Assembly (NCBI GenBank): GCA_022702545.1
Contig: JAHRBC010000001.1
Span: 7,316,001 to 7,380,000, forward strand
Length of the DNA stretch: 64,000 bases
Source of the DNA: Phycomyces nitens
Taxonomy: Eukaryota > Mucoromycota > Mucoromycetes > Mucorales > Phycomycetaceae
Direction: 5' to 3'
Shown piece by piece: positions 11,502-22,939 of the stretch. Position numbers and translations under genes: made by a program. Position 1 is the stretch's first letter, and each line of letters opens with the position of its first letter. Below the pieces are notes generated by a model. The model saw nothing but the letters and a program-made list of their open reading frames with translations, ran no database searches and had not been told where the DNA came from.

Positions 11502-12108
11502 TATATTTAACTCTTTTTAAACATCTTTCTCTTGTGGGCTACTGAAGAAAATGAACAATGGAAATAAAGGCTGAATTGAAAGGTTGCAGGTTTTTTTTAT
11601 TCTTTTCTCCCTCTTGAATCACGCTGACCATCCTCTTTTGCAAACCTCAATCATTTCACTAAATCTTTTGTTACATTGTTTCTTTCGATCGAGTGGAAAG
11701 CTGGTTTTTTTTTTTCAATAAAATGTTGCATTCACTTATAGAGATATAAACAGTTTGATACTTTGAGGTCATCGAACTGTTTCAATAAATACTCAGTCAT
11801 CTCAACAACAGCAGAAGAGGGATTAGGATCAATGCAGTTTATAATAGTCTTTTTATAATATTTTGTCAGGATCCACTTGGAGCTCTGTTACAGCTATCAG
11901 AGATGCTGTCAGGGCACATACTACAATGCTTCGCCCGTATCTGCACGACTCAAATGCGTATTCCAAACTGTTTCGCTGCAGCTAATCCACTCACACTTTT
12001 CAATTCTCAGATCGAAAAACCGAGTTTTATCCTAGACTATATATCAAATGTAGTATCGTTTTGTATTTATTTCCCTCGTACAGATGTCTTTATCTTTTGA
12101 CTTTTCTG

Positions 12109-12420
12109 TCAACATTTTCCAAGTAAGAGAAGATTTGTTAGAGGCCAATTTTTTCGAGTAAACGGTGGGGGAGTCGCGACAGATTCAACGATATACTTCA
12201 TGGGTTCAGGACCACCGTTCTCGTCAACTACATTTCTATGCCCATCTTCAATTAAAGATATTGTGCTCACATTAAAATATAAAGTGTTGGAAACAAAAAA
12301 CAAAAAACATACACAAAAGGGATCTGCTTTTACATCTTTTCTTGAATGTCAAGAGCTCCATGATTTTATTTCTAAAGCGACTTTGCTTCTGAAAATGCAA
12401 AATTGATTTTGATTTACCAC
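12109..12420 (-). pseudogene. Second broken ORF of the repeat family
   Basis: A peptide conserved in every copy (12109-12303 here, 4334-4528 in A, plus strand 6658-6862 in B): GHRNVVDENGGPEPMKYIVE followed by SVATPPPFTRK. Upstream on the same strand, after an acceptor-like TTTTGCATTTTCAG near 12400, comes the exon-like stretch KVALEIKSWSS, then a TGA where the 3340 copy has Trp, then HSRKD. A GTATGT donor near 12315 and AAG acceptor near 12262 suggest these two pieces were exons of one gene facing the gene at 9225-11501 tail to tail. Product unknown. Confidence 0.4.
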
Positions 12421-12815
12421 GGCATTAATTGTTGGAATCACTGTACATGGCTATCTGTTTGATAGTTAAAAGAAGACATTGATCATGCTGAGCATTGTGG
12501 TAGTCCTTGTGATTTATATATATTGTGTTAAAATATTCCATTTTTAGATAAATTAATTGGCCAATGATATTAATTATCTATTTAAAGATAAATTACTGCT
12601 TAATAAGATGTTACACCAGTCTAAAGTTAGGCTTATATTTTCAATATAAATAGACATTTATAGAAAGACTGGTTCAGGAAATGCTTGGCAACCGCTCATG
12701 CTTGACACAATTTGTGGCTGGTTTGAGACACTGTCAATTCAAGCCACATGAAACTACTAATTCTTTAAACAAATATTCTGAAATATGGTGTCTTGAGTGT
12801 TTTAATAAAAATGAT

Positions 12816-13222
12816 TTACGAAACAACACACTCAAGGCATAATATTTTGATTCTTAAATAGACCCTGCCACGATTGGGATTCTCACCGAGATTTTCATTG
12901 TTTCTGCAGCTAGAGAGTTAGCAAGTATTGATAATTCGACATATACTATCCTCACCTTGATGGAGGCACTCCAGGTTCTAAGTAATAGTTAGTACCAATT
13001 CTGATAGCGCCAAGTGCTTTGACGTACCAGGATTTCTTTCGTATTCAGCATTCGAATAAGAACCTTTGTTAGGCGACAAGAAGTTTTCTAAAGATGTGTC
13101 CGATAATTCTTCATTTTTCGAATCGGTATAAGCAGGAGGAGAACTATATAAGGTAAATGCATCATGATTATTATACTGTCATGCTTTCACTTTTTTTTAA
13201 AGATCATGTAATAATACCTCAT
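12816..13222 (-). CDS. Small split gene, copy 2 (unrecognised, 78 aa)
   Basis: Same structure as 5041-5448, shifted by about 7,775 bp: exons 13218-13222, 13028-13143, 12956-12977 and 12816-12909. The first three exons are base-identical between copies; the only coding difference I see is one codon in the last exon (AGT to GGT, Ser to Gly), while intron 1 and the flanks differ at a few sites. In this copy the possible extra donor in exon 4 reads CG|GTGAGA, a better splice site than in copy 1. Function unknown. Confidence 0.55.
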
Positions 13223-15903
13223 CTCAAAGCGTAAATGATTTTAAGAATATTTAATAAAGCGAATGCAAAGTATTTATAGGGAGTAGACTCGCAAATAATA
13301 ATGAAAAAGTAGTGTGGTGTCTGATAAGAATACCACCTTTATAAGGCATATTTGGCTTTTTAACTATCTGCCATACGTAAATCAGCATCTATACACCAAC
13401 AGTATCCATGGCCAAGCTCATCTGTTAACAAAGCCTGTACTTTGTTACACCAATATATTCTAAGTTGCTGCTGTGCAAGTTAAGCTGCTTAGCATGCTAT
13501 TATTTTGGAAATTAGTTGCTCTTTAGATAATGCCCTCGTTACCAATTTATGATACTCTTACAATAAGCCTCGCAAAATATCAGAGAACATCATGCATTTT
13601 AGTAAAAACAAAATATTTGGGGAATTTTACTATATTTGGGCCCTAAAGGTATAAACATACTATTTTTTTAAGAATGAAAGATAGCCTCTTATTGTTCCAT
13701 GTAAAAAAAAAAACTTAAAAAGTTCTAAATAAAAAGCATTTTATACCCTTTCAAAACGAGAAAACAATAGTTTGACATGCTTTTATCAGGGGCAGTAATC
13801 ATATATTTAATTCGAACAAACACATTCTTAATTATATTTACGCTGGGCTTTACAATGGATTATGGCTTTGCAATGTATTTGTTGACGTATTTAATATATC
13901 AACAATATATATATAGCAAGTATCCACGTCAGTAAATATCTGTCATAATTTTTTTGAAATCTTAATATTGTGTAATTCCTCTCATTTGCCTTGCAATACA
14001 AGAAGTTAAACCTATCTAATGGACCTTTGATATTTTCCATGCCTTGCCATGCTTCTCAAGAAACGATAAAGGGCATGTTCTCCAGCATAAATATTATCAT
14101 TACAAACTGTTTTAATATACTTTTGTTGTAATGACGCGTATTTAGTAATGACCTCTTTTTGCTTATGACTTTAACTTGAGTCAAAATCGTCGACCATCAT
14201 TATAAACCTCTGTTCGCCAAGTCACATTACCCTATCACAGTCTTTCATTAAAAATCTGTCATGTTTTTATTCAAACATAATATAAAACTACGTGTATTTC
14301 AAAATAAATGTCTATATTTCTCAACACATTATTAATCAAATACATGTCCAAGAAGCTTTAACAAGCAGTAGTATACTTTGTTTAGAGCTAGCAATAAATG
14401 AATACCCGGGAGTTTTGTACGTTTCCAAACCTAATTTTTCACTGTGTAGTATGGCAAAATATATTAATACAGGTATTCACAGTGTACCGGCAATCTAAAG
14501 GCAAATCAGGAACTAGAATATTACATTATAACAAATCTAGCCTGGTACGATCTTCTACACGTGTTGAGTGTTTAATGGTGGAAGGAGACCCATCAGTTCA
14601 GATACTTTGAGTACTGGCCAACTCAGAGTCTTGATCCAAGTAAATAAGTCTATATAGAGTGCTCTAAAAAGTTACTTTACACTAAAAAAATTCCGAAAAT
14701 GCTTTAGATGATTTTAAGATGGCCTTTCAAGAAGAAGAGGTGAGGCTGGCCATCGACCATACAAGGATGATAAGCTCTAATTGATACCCGTGGTAGTACA
14801 ACAGAGTGTAGAATAGTCTGTATATTTTAAAGTATTCATATGATAACGTTTGTCTCTACAAAATATCAAGCTCTTTATTATATTGATAGAGTAACTGATT
14901 CTTAAAGTCTCCAAACTATTTGTAAATTGTGCTTCAATATTTTATGTTTAATCATATTAAAAGAATGCTTTGGATATTTAGGATGGTAAAGTGATCTCTA
15001 AATTATCTCCATTAATAGAAAATGTATATTATGGATAAATTATCAGGAGCGCTTCTCTGTATATACAAGATATAAAATATCCCGCTGGGACTCCAACCTA
15101 TTTACTACATTGTTCCTTAAAGGTTCTTTCATTAGTGAAATCCAGAAAGGCCTATAGGGCTTTAAACATTGATAAGCTTGCTTCTAATTTATTCTCTTAA
15201 TACTTTCCATGTGCCATGCTGGCCTTTCATTACAAATGAGTGATCCCATTATATTTTGTTAACCCCACTTTTCTTTGGATCGATCAAGAAAGTTTGGCTA
15301 GTAGATAGATCAATAAAATTGATCTACTCAAAAATTACCTTTGATCTAATGCAAGTAATTATAAGGATCAACTAATAGATAATAAATATACATTGGTAAA
15401 TACAAGATCACCATGTGTTTAGGGGTTTTTTACGGCCGTATTTCTAATTGCCGTATGATCAAGCATCTGAACAAGAGTTTCTTGGCATGTTTTACTTGGC
15501 TATAAGCCAATTGTCATGAATTGAACTCTCCAATCAATATCACATGAAATGCGTAAACTACCACACCTATTTTTATTGGCTCAATATTTAAAGGCTAAGG
15601 AGACTCGGAATGATCTAGGATTGCTATTAATTTTACATCTATAGTACATTTGAAAGTGAAAGAGGTCTCCATAAAAGAATTCTCGGGTTTTTAAAAAGCA
15701 CCATTATTATCAATATTCTGATGCTTGCGCCTCAAAGTATAGGCTATAAATCTATATACTTTGGAGCACGCATGTATTTTTGTTAAAATATAATAAAAAA
15801 AATCGTGTGCCCTGATAAAAAAAAAGGAGCAAGTAGGATAGAACAAACGGTATAAAACTATAGCCGAAAAATCGCTAATATTAGGGGCACAATGTTTTGA
15901 TTT

Positions 15904-15938
15904 CACCGGACATTTCAATTGTGATTTGATGTCCGGTG
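15904..15938. repeat. Perfect 10-bp inverted repeat (hairpin)
   Basis: CACCGGACAT at 15904-15913 and ATGTCCGGTG at 15929-15938 with a 15-nt AT-rich loop. It is not next to a gene end. Confidence 0.6.
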
Positions 15939-16328
15939 TCTAACAAATATATCTGGTCCCTAAGACTTCAAAACTACTTATATAAATGATACGCTTTAAA
16001 AACGATTCTAATTTATAATGAAGGTGATATATTAACTATATTTTATATCCTCAGTTGATATTAATGCTATTAAGTCTAGATATCAATAGAAATCTCTATA
16101 AAAATTCCCAAACACCATGACATTTGAAAATGGCATACCCCATCAAGAAACGTCGTGTCCGGAGAAAAGTCGCATACTGATATACTTTAAAAATTTTTGT
16201 AAGCCATAAATATATTCATAATCAATACACTTCATCCTGGTATTTATTGTAATAAGTGTATTGGGCTAAACTTGAAAATATTCCTATAGTTGGGTTCAGT
16301 AACCGTGTTGACAAGTAAAAGAGAGCTT

Positions 16329-16364
16329 GGATCAGATCTAACTAGATCAGATCTGCCGGATCAG
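16329..16364. repeat. GATCAGATCT repeat cluster
   Basis: Two copies of the palindrome AGATCAGATCT-like word and a third partial copy (GGATCAGA) within 36 bp. Short, local, no gene context. Confidence 0.55.
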
Positions 16365-16565
16365 ACATGCAAGATAGGATCAACCTTGATCCCTCTATTG
16401 ATAAACAAAATATTTATCTCGTCAAAATACAAAGCAATATGATGTGGTTTCAATGAATTAAATATAATTATATGTATATATATATGTTTAATTTTATTAA
16501 ATAATTAATGTATGTGTATATGAGTAATATTATGTATAAGGTGTATAGGGTGGTTTTAAGGGTGT

Positions 16566-18149
16566 CTAATGGGTGGCTGTCTTACTGCGGGCTCGAATAC
16601 GAGCACCGTAAAAGTAGAAAGCGTAAGGAATAGGGACAATAGCCAGACTGATAAAGGCCAAAAGTGTACTGGCCCACTGGTTGCCCATACCATTGTACAT
16701 CTGAACGATAAAAAGTGGAAAGGCGGCACCAGTACCAGAGCGCACAAGTGTCTTGGCAGCAAGAGCCGAGGTCACATAACGAGGGAAACAGTCAATGATG
16801 TAGTTGTTTGCAGAGTAGTAGACCAAGACCATTCCGAAACCAAAAGGAACTCCAGAAGAGACGGGACCAAACCAATGGACCCAAGAAAATGAAGTCCAGC
16901 CAAAGATGAAGAGGGAGACGGGAATGAAAGGAGCTGCAAGCATCATACCAGGGAGACGGTCTTCGGGAGTAGGCTCTCCAGTAGGGTTCTTTGAGCCCGA
17001 TCGTTGGTAGACACGTTCAAGATAAGGGGTAACAAATAGTGCGAGAAGAGTTCCAACAAGGACGCCACAGAATGTCAATCCAACTTCACCATCGTTCATA
17101 TGATGAATGTCGACAAAGATGATGGGATAGGCAAAGAAGAAGGCATATAGGAGAGCGTAGATAATAGAAATGTACATGGACATGAGTAGCAGAATTGGTT
17201 CAGTAACAATCATCTCAAAGGGTCGAATAAGATTTGATTTGAGTAGTTCGGACAATGGGACAGGGAACTCTTCTTCGACAGTAACATAGCTAGGATCACC
17301 AGTTTCTTGTCTGAGACGCTTGGCACGTCTAGCCAGTAGAACAGGGTGATAAGTCTCGGGCATTAGGCAAATAAGGACCCAGAGGACACCAGCAAGCATC
17401 ATGTTGACCCAGTAGATCCAGCGCCAGCTATGAGTACCAACAGAAATCCAGCCACCGACAATAGGACCCAAGACAGGGCCAGCGTAAGGAGCAGCGGCAA
17501 AGTAGGCAATGGCATTACCACGCTCTTTTGCATGGAAAAGGTCACTGATACTTCCGCCGGCAATTGTAAGACCACCAGAGGCAAAGAAACCAGAAAAGAA
17601 GCGACATACAAGGAGAGTTTCAATGTTCTTTGCGAGTGCACAGGGGATATTGAAGAGGACGTAAACAAAGAGGGCACCGACATATACAGGCTTGCGACCA
17701 TAAAGCTCAGATAGAGGACTCCAGAGCAAAGGACCGATCATGAAACCAAAAACCATGAGTGAAACCTGGAGAATAGAAATCTCTTTGCTGACACCGAAAT
17801 CTTCCATAGGACCTTGTAAACGGCCAGTGACTACCGAGGAACTGAATGCGGCAGAGACGACAAGACTTGCGACTAGCATTGTGTACATCCAGCGTGTTCT
17901 GGTGGGCCAATTGTTTGGGTTCTCTGGGTCGTTTTCTTCCCAATTTACATAGTGAACTGTCACCTTCTTCTCGTCAGGCATAATACTTGATTCAATATCA
18001 CCATGTCTTGAATGGTAAGGGCGTACAGGAATTGTTTGGGTGGTTATTGAGGGGCCAAGTACAGGAGGTTCGTTGACTGTGCTTGTCTCTGAATCAGATC
18101 CATGAGACTTTTCATGCGTCTGAGATACTTTTACTGTAGAGGGAATCAT
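16566..18149 (-). CDS. MFS drug/polyamine exporter, DHA1 family
   Basis: Intronless 527-aa protein. The cytosolic N-terminus (1-85) ends in the WEENDPENPNNW motif typical of fungal DHA1 (12-spanner) H+ antiporters of the TPO1/FLR1/CYHR group. Twelve membrane segments follow from about residue 88; the motif-A region SPLSELYGRKPVY lies between segments 2 and 3 (about 145-157), and PETYHPVLL with a basic RRAKRLR run starts the central loop (about 265-285). Such proteins export drugs, polyamines or organic acids across the plasma membrane; the substrate cannot be read from sequence. Start: the only Met before the conserved region, with a TATA box about 90 nt upstream. It borders the repeat-rich block. 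Confidence 0.9.
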   Translation of the reverse strand: MIPSTVKVSQTHEKSHGSDSETSTVNEPPVLGPSITTQTIPVRPYHSRHGDIESSIMPDEKKVTVHYVNWEENDPENPNNWPTRTRWMYTMLVASLVVSAAFSSSVVTGRLQGPMEDFGVSKEISILQVSLMVFGFMIGPLLWSPLSELYGRKPVYVGALFVYVLFNIPCALAKNIETLLVCRFFSGFFASGGLTIAGGSISDLFHAKERGNAIAYFAAAPYAGPVLGPIVGGWISVGTHSWRWIYWVNMMLAGVLWVLICLMPETYHPVLLARRAKRLRQETGDPSYVTVEEEFPVPLSELLKSNLIRPFEMIVTEPILLLMSMYISIIYALLYAFFFAYPIIFVDIHHMNDGEVGLTFCGVLVGTLLALFVTPYLERVYQRSGSKNPTGEPTPEDRLPGMMLAAPFIPVSLFIFGWTSFSWVHWFGPVSSGVPFGFGMVLVYYSANNYIIDCFPRYVTSALAAKTLVRSGTGAAFPLFIVQMYNGMGNQWASTLLAFISLAIVPIPYAFYFYGARIRARSKTATH

Positions 18150-18239
18150 CTTGGATAAATGATAATAGAGTTCCCCAGATTGAGAGAATAAGTTTTGTTT
18201 TTTTTTATATCGAAGTCAAAGAAGCGTGATTTGAGAGTT

Positions 18240-18248
18240 CTTTATATA
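18240..18248 (-). promoter_or_regulatory. TATA box of MFS exporter
   Basis: TATATAAAG on the minus strand, about 90 nt before the ATG at 18149. Confidence 0.55.
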
Positions 18249-18249
18249 C

Positions 18250-20714
18250 TACCTTATTTTCAATATTTAAGCGCATGGACCTTTGACGGCGGCGATCTTC
18301 TCCATGTTGGCTCACCAGAAAACGGGGAAGACATTACCCGTGGGCGGATACTAAATCAACGTCTTTACAAATAACACAGCCAGTGAGTGGAAGTTTAAAT
18401 GAATTGTAAAGCTGTTCAAAATGAATTGTCCGACATAGCCCGTGCCCCGATAGACGCCAATACGTTTTCTCGCCTTATTATCGTACAGGATGTAAAGATC
18501 ACCGTTAATCTTTCGTAATGGAGCTTATACTAAAAAGAACCGAGAAAAAGATGTATATAAAGGCTGTGGGATTCAGCTCTTCTTTCAACGCCATCAAAAT
18601 CTGCCATGTCCAATGACTTGTAAAAATTGAATTTGCCTGTGTGATACACTCATTTTTATACCAAAAAAAAACATTTTATTATTGGCCAACCAGGAATGAA
18701 CATGGCAATGTTTACCGGGTGTCAGACTGTATAAAATTCCATTAATTCCAATGACAATCCTTGAACAATTGTTTGTGTCGATATAGAGAGCCTTCCAGAC
18801 TCAATCTTTGTGAATTTAGCAATTAAAGACTAATTGTAACATATTTTTCTTCTAGATAACATTTGGCACATGTAAACTATACAGACTGGAAAAACAAAGA
18901 TGCTCAATATTCAACTTCCTTTTGATTGCGTGAGATTTTCGAACCACTTGCTGGATATCATATAATACGGGATAAATATTTAACTGACGTCCTGAGGTCC
19001 TCTTGCAATACGTATTTTGGCGAGATTGAGACAAGTCTACCTTGTTTTACAAGTCGGCTTTGAATTCCGGGATTTTTCATTGATGTTTTTGGAAAGCCAA
19101 TCTGCCAATTTTGGCATTAGTGATATTTTCCAGGAAATCTCTTGGACTGCCCGTAGCACTGGTAAACACAATCCCAACACTGTATTCAAAAGATCGCCTT
19201 ATGAGCAAATTGGATCAAGTTAACACTTGTAAAAAAAAACGTCGTACTTTTCAGATCTCCAATACTACTATTATTATTATTTTGATTAATCTCAAAATAT
19301 AAGGGCAGTAATTGTGTTTGATATGTTGAAAATAACAGCACTTCTTTTATTTTATAATTATTGTATGATCCAAATGATGTAAATGATGTAATTTTTTTTT
19401 TGCTGGTGTATAAAAGTCTGACTCAAATCCAGTAGGATGATACTCGAGGTCATTTATTAAGGCTAATACGCGTAAATATTACCATTATTGCGAGATGTTT
19501 TAAATCGCTTTAAAATAAATGGCCATAAAGTAGTAGTGAGGCTGGACGACTTGTTTGTACATTCCAAACATTTGCCATGGTGATTAAACTATAATTTAGC
19601 ATAAATTTCAATTACAGGAATTGAGTAACGCTCAAGCCAGCTAAATAGAGTAACAAATTACTAGACTGTCCGTAGCTTGTATTTAGAGAACAATCTATAG
19701 AGTAAAATATAAAGTCTGGATCAATAAGGTCCTTGATATACTTGTATGACACATTTTATACTTTTATACAGTTTGTATAAGCTTTCTAAATGGAAAAATG
19801 TTGACACCGATGAAATCCGGATATTAATTCAAGGTAGGATGATAGGGAAGGAAATAAGGTGAGTTTTACAAAGATTTAAGATTAGTCTTTAGGCCAAGTT
19901 GAAGCAGAGATCAAGATCTGTGTTAATTGACTGGCCAACAAGATGGCTACCGAACAGCTGTTCTAAAAGAGAGGTCTGGTAATCAGATTGCGTTTGCTCG
20001 ATTGTATTCGATCCAATACATGTAAAGATGTACCTGATCATATGCCTGTTGCCGGCCTTGTAACCCTAGGATGCAAAGGTCCTAATTATCCAAAAATGGG
20101 ATGATTGTCCATAGCGGATATTTAATATGTTTCAATTTCTGCCTTTGGGATCCATCGGTTTCCTCAAGCGTCCTCTTCCGGACCGGAGTGTAGATGTCTG
20201 ATTTGGATTCTTTAGAGGATCTGATAGTATACATAGCCACAAGGTTAAGGATAAGTATAATTATGGCAGATCAGATAAATAAGCAGCTTAAACGCTTCTT
20301 TAGATCAAGTACAAATGTATAGATATCAAGGCTTACTAAAAAAAAATGAGAAAGCAGAATAAAGGAATATTTCTGACGCCGGTTTACAAACGGAAGAATG
20401 TTTATGTTGAATAAAAAACCAATTGCTGTGCAACTTTGGTTCTAGATAGAACTGTACTCATGATACATAATATACAAGTAGTCTGATCCATTCACTGGGA
20501 TTTGCCAAGTTGGTTTTAAATATAAAAAGACTCATAACTGCTCACATCATTTACACTCAATTGTGTCTCACAAATGAAAAGGCCATCTTTATCACAAAAC
20601 ATATAATAGTTTGTTTTCAAACGTATTGTTGTATATAGGGGATGAATGAGGATAAAATGATATTTTTTTAAAAAAACAATGAAATACAAAATATATAAGC
20701 AAAAAAAAAGACAT
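18250..20714. other. Long intergenic region
   Basis: About 2.4 kb with no gene I can support. A plus-strand TATATAAAGG at about 18552 is followed 50 nt later by ATGTCCAATGACTTG and a possible splice to 18704, but the joined frame is only about 21 codons. Short frames at 19017-19302 show no domain. The right end is the 3' flank of Pescadillo. Confidence 0.45.
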
Positions 20715-22551
20715 CTATTTCTTCTTGGGCTTAAGGGCAGCCTTCTTGCGCTGCAATTTCTCGACCTAGGAAAATTAATAGCAGACAGATTAGAACATTG
20801 GATCTCTTAAAAGCATATATACAGCATAACATACCTCGGCCTCCTTCTTCTGCTTGCCGTGCTGCATCTTCTGGTAGAGTTTTCTCTGCTTGTTGGTCAT
20901 CATGACTGTAGCCATCTCCTTTTGCTCTTCCTCTTCAACCTCTGCCGCTGATCGCTTCTTGGTTGACTTCTTTGATGGTGTGGTCTTGGTTTCTGCGTTG
21001 GTGGATTCAGAGAATGTGACACCAGCTGCTTCTGCCTTGAGTTCACTCTCATATACGTCTTCCTTGTCCTCTTCCTTGCTCTCAACAGCAACCTCTTCTT
21101 CTTCCTCTTCCTCTACATCGCTATCAATAGCGCTTCCGGGAACATAATCACCCTCCTTTGCCTCGACAAATGGACTCAAATGGGGAGGGAGAACCTGTCC
21201 GGGTTCGTATGTCTTTGAGCGAAGGAGTTTGCGTGCATTGATGCAGTCTGCGACCCACTGGGGCTGTACATAGGCACGACCTAATACACGGTTGCTGACA
21301 GTAGGACGATCGCTGACCTGGTGGGTAATGCGCTCATCGTTTTCGGCGTAAGGAGGGTTCTCTCCAACGGAAGGATCCCAACTGACTTGACCGCCGCATG
21401 AGCGGATCATAAATTCGAGAGCATAGCGAGGGGTCTCGCGAGAAATAAAGAAGACGCAGTTGGCGAACAATTGCTGGAGGTTAGAGACCTCATTTGAGGC
21501 ATCCTGGATCTGACGAAGTGTAACAGTGTCCTTGTCCTCATCTCCACCGGCAGACTTGAACTCATCAAGGGCAGCGACGGCATCTTCAGCAGAAGCCTCG
21601 GTCTTGGTGAGCATGGCATCTCCGGCATCAAAGCCAGCCATCTCAGAAAGGTTGGGAGGGTAGGCGATGTTGAGTTCGTTATAGAGGCGATAGTTGACAA
21701 AGCCAGTCAAGGTAGTGTAGAATTCCAAAAAGGTCAACATGACACGGAAATCGACATCAGTAGGGACCTATGATGAATGTTAGGAATGGACAAAAAAATA
21801 CTTATAAACACTTACAGCTTGGGAGAACTGGTAGGGAACAATCCAGGTAATGGTCTGGCCCTTGATCTCGGCCTGGTAGTAAATACCCTTGATGGAGAAA
21901 AATACCTTGCGGAGGCACTTTGCCTTCATGACATAGGCCTGGAACTCGGCAATCAACTTTTGGCAGTCGGCAACAGCCTTGGCCTTGATCTTGTTATCTG
22001 CGGGCATCTTTGAGAACAAGAAAAGCATCGAGAGAGCATCATCAAGATCACGAAGAGCATCGATAAAAGAAGGATATCTAAAAGTACAAAAATTAAATCT
22101 AGGAACCAATTTCCCGGAAATCATTCTATTTACCTCTCCTTTACGATGTGATCCAAGTTATAGACAGGCTTGGTGTTCTCCTCGAGAGACTTTGCTGTGC
22201 TGTACTCGCCCTTGTGAAGGACACGGTTAAGCTTCTTGGCGAAAGCCTTGTAGTCACGGAACTTTTGCAAAAGGGGCTCATGGAGGAGGTACTGGATGTC
22301 TTTGATGTAGTAGAATGTGGCAGGGGCAGTAGATCCCTTGTTGGCCTTCTTCTTGTTCTTGGGATCACGGGGATAGATTCCCTTGAGGATGCATAGACGT
22401 CTAGATCAACATGTTAATGAGCGAATCTCGGTTACGATTAGACCCTGTACCTAAAGTCAGCAAGAGAGATCTGGAGCTTGTTCAGAGCTCTCTGTCTGGT
22501 GATGAAGTTGGCGGCAGCTCCCTTGACTCCTTTCTTATTAATTTTAGCCAT
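20715..22551 (-). CDS. NOP7: Pescadillo homolog, ribosome biogenesis
   Basis: Five exons, minus strand: 22451-22551, 22134-22400, 21816-22077, 20835-21767 and 20715-20765; 537 aa, frame closes exactly. The N-terminal Pescadillo domain (residues 1 to about 270) starts [20 protein letters not shown] and contains [20 protein letters not shown] domain follows (about 313-400; [12 protein letters not shown] ... [12 protein letters not shown]). The C-terminus is acidic (EEEEEEE near 425) then lysine-rich. Nop7/PES1 forms the PeBoW complex with Erb1 and Ytm1 for 27S pre-rRNA processing and 60S assembly in the nucleolus. It shares a 388-bp promoter with RPS22, so two ribosome genes may be co-regulated (inference). 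Confidence 0.97.
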
Positions 22552-22939
22552 TGCTGTGTGATGCCTGCAAGTTTTTTTTTTCCTCAAACTTCCTCCCTTT
22601 TCTTTTTCAACCAAGACAGGTCAAGCAGTCTCTTTGTGACAGCGTATCCTCGAGTATCTAAGTGTGGCTTATCCCGGCTTCCGCCTGTGCTTTATCTGTT
22701 TCTGTGTGGGCCAGACATCCGTTCCTTCCCTCTTTTTGTTGACGCATCAGGTAAAGAACACCATCCATGGATGCATCCATCAATCCATCCGTCCAAAGGG
22801 GCTTTATATACATATATGACGTGCTGCTTTAAAGCCTGTTTTTATTTGGATGGATATTGGACCAGATGTGACCCCAATTTTTTTATAGTTTTTTTTTACT
22901 AATATGAATTGAACATGTCGAATAGCTCCTTTATTCAGC
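22552..22939. promoter_or_regulatory. Shared promoter of NOP7 and RPS22
   Basis: A 388-bp gap between two divergent starts. It has several CATCCATC-type repeats near 22762-22795 and pyrimidine tracts at each end. No transcription-factor site can be named with confidence. Confidence 0.4.

Larger units (their letters stand above)
8615..14105 (+). repeat. Repeat copy C (longest copy)
   Basis: The fullest of three copies. From left: a 5' flank (8615-9224), a decayed multi-exon gene (9225-11501, plus), its 3' flank, a second broken ORF on the minus strand (12109-12420), then about 1.7 kb (12410-14105) nearly identical to 4640-6446 of copy A and carrying the second copy of the small split gene. 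I could not find clear terminal repeats or a target duplication, so whether this is a transposon or a segmental duplication is open. Confidence 0.8.
14106..16565. other. Gene-free AT-rich region
   Basis: About 2.4 kb without a supportable gene. Open frames are short (at most 75 codons) and lack splice signals. It contains a hairpin (15904-15938), a GATC-rich repeat (16329-16364) and ATATAT-rich stretches near 16470-16520, the last being the 3' flank of the transporter gene. Confidence 0.5.
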
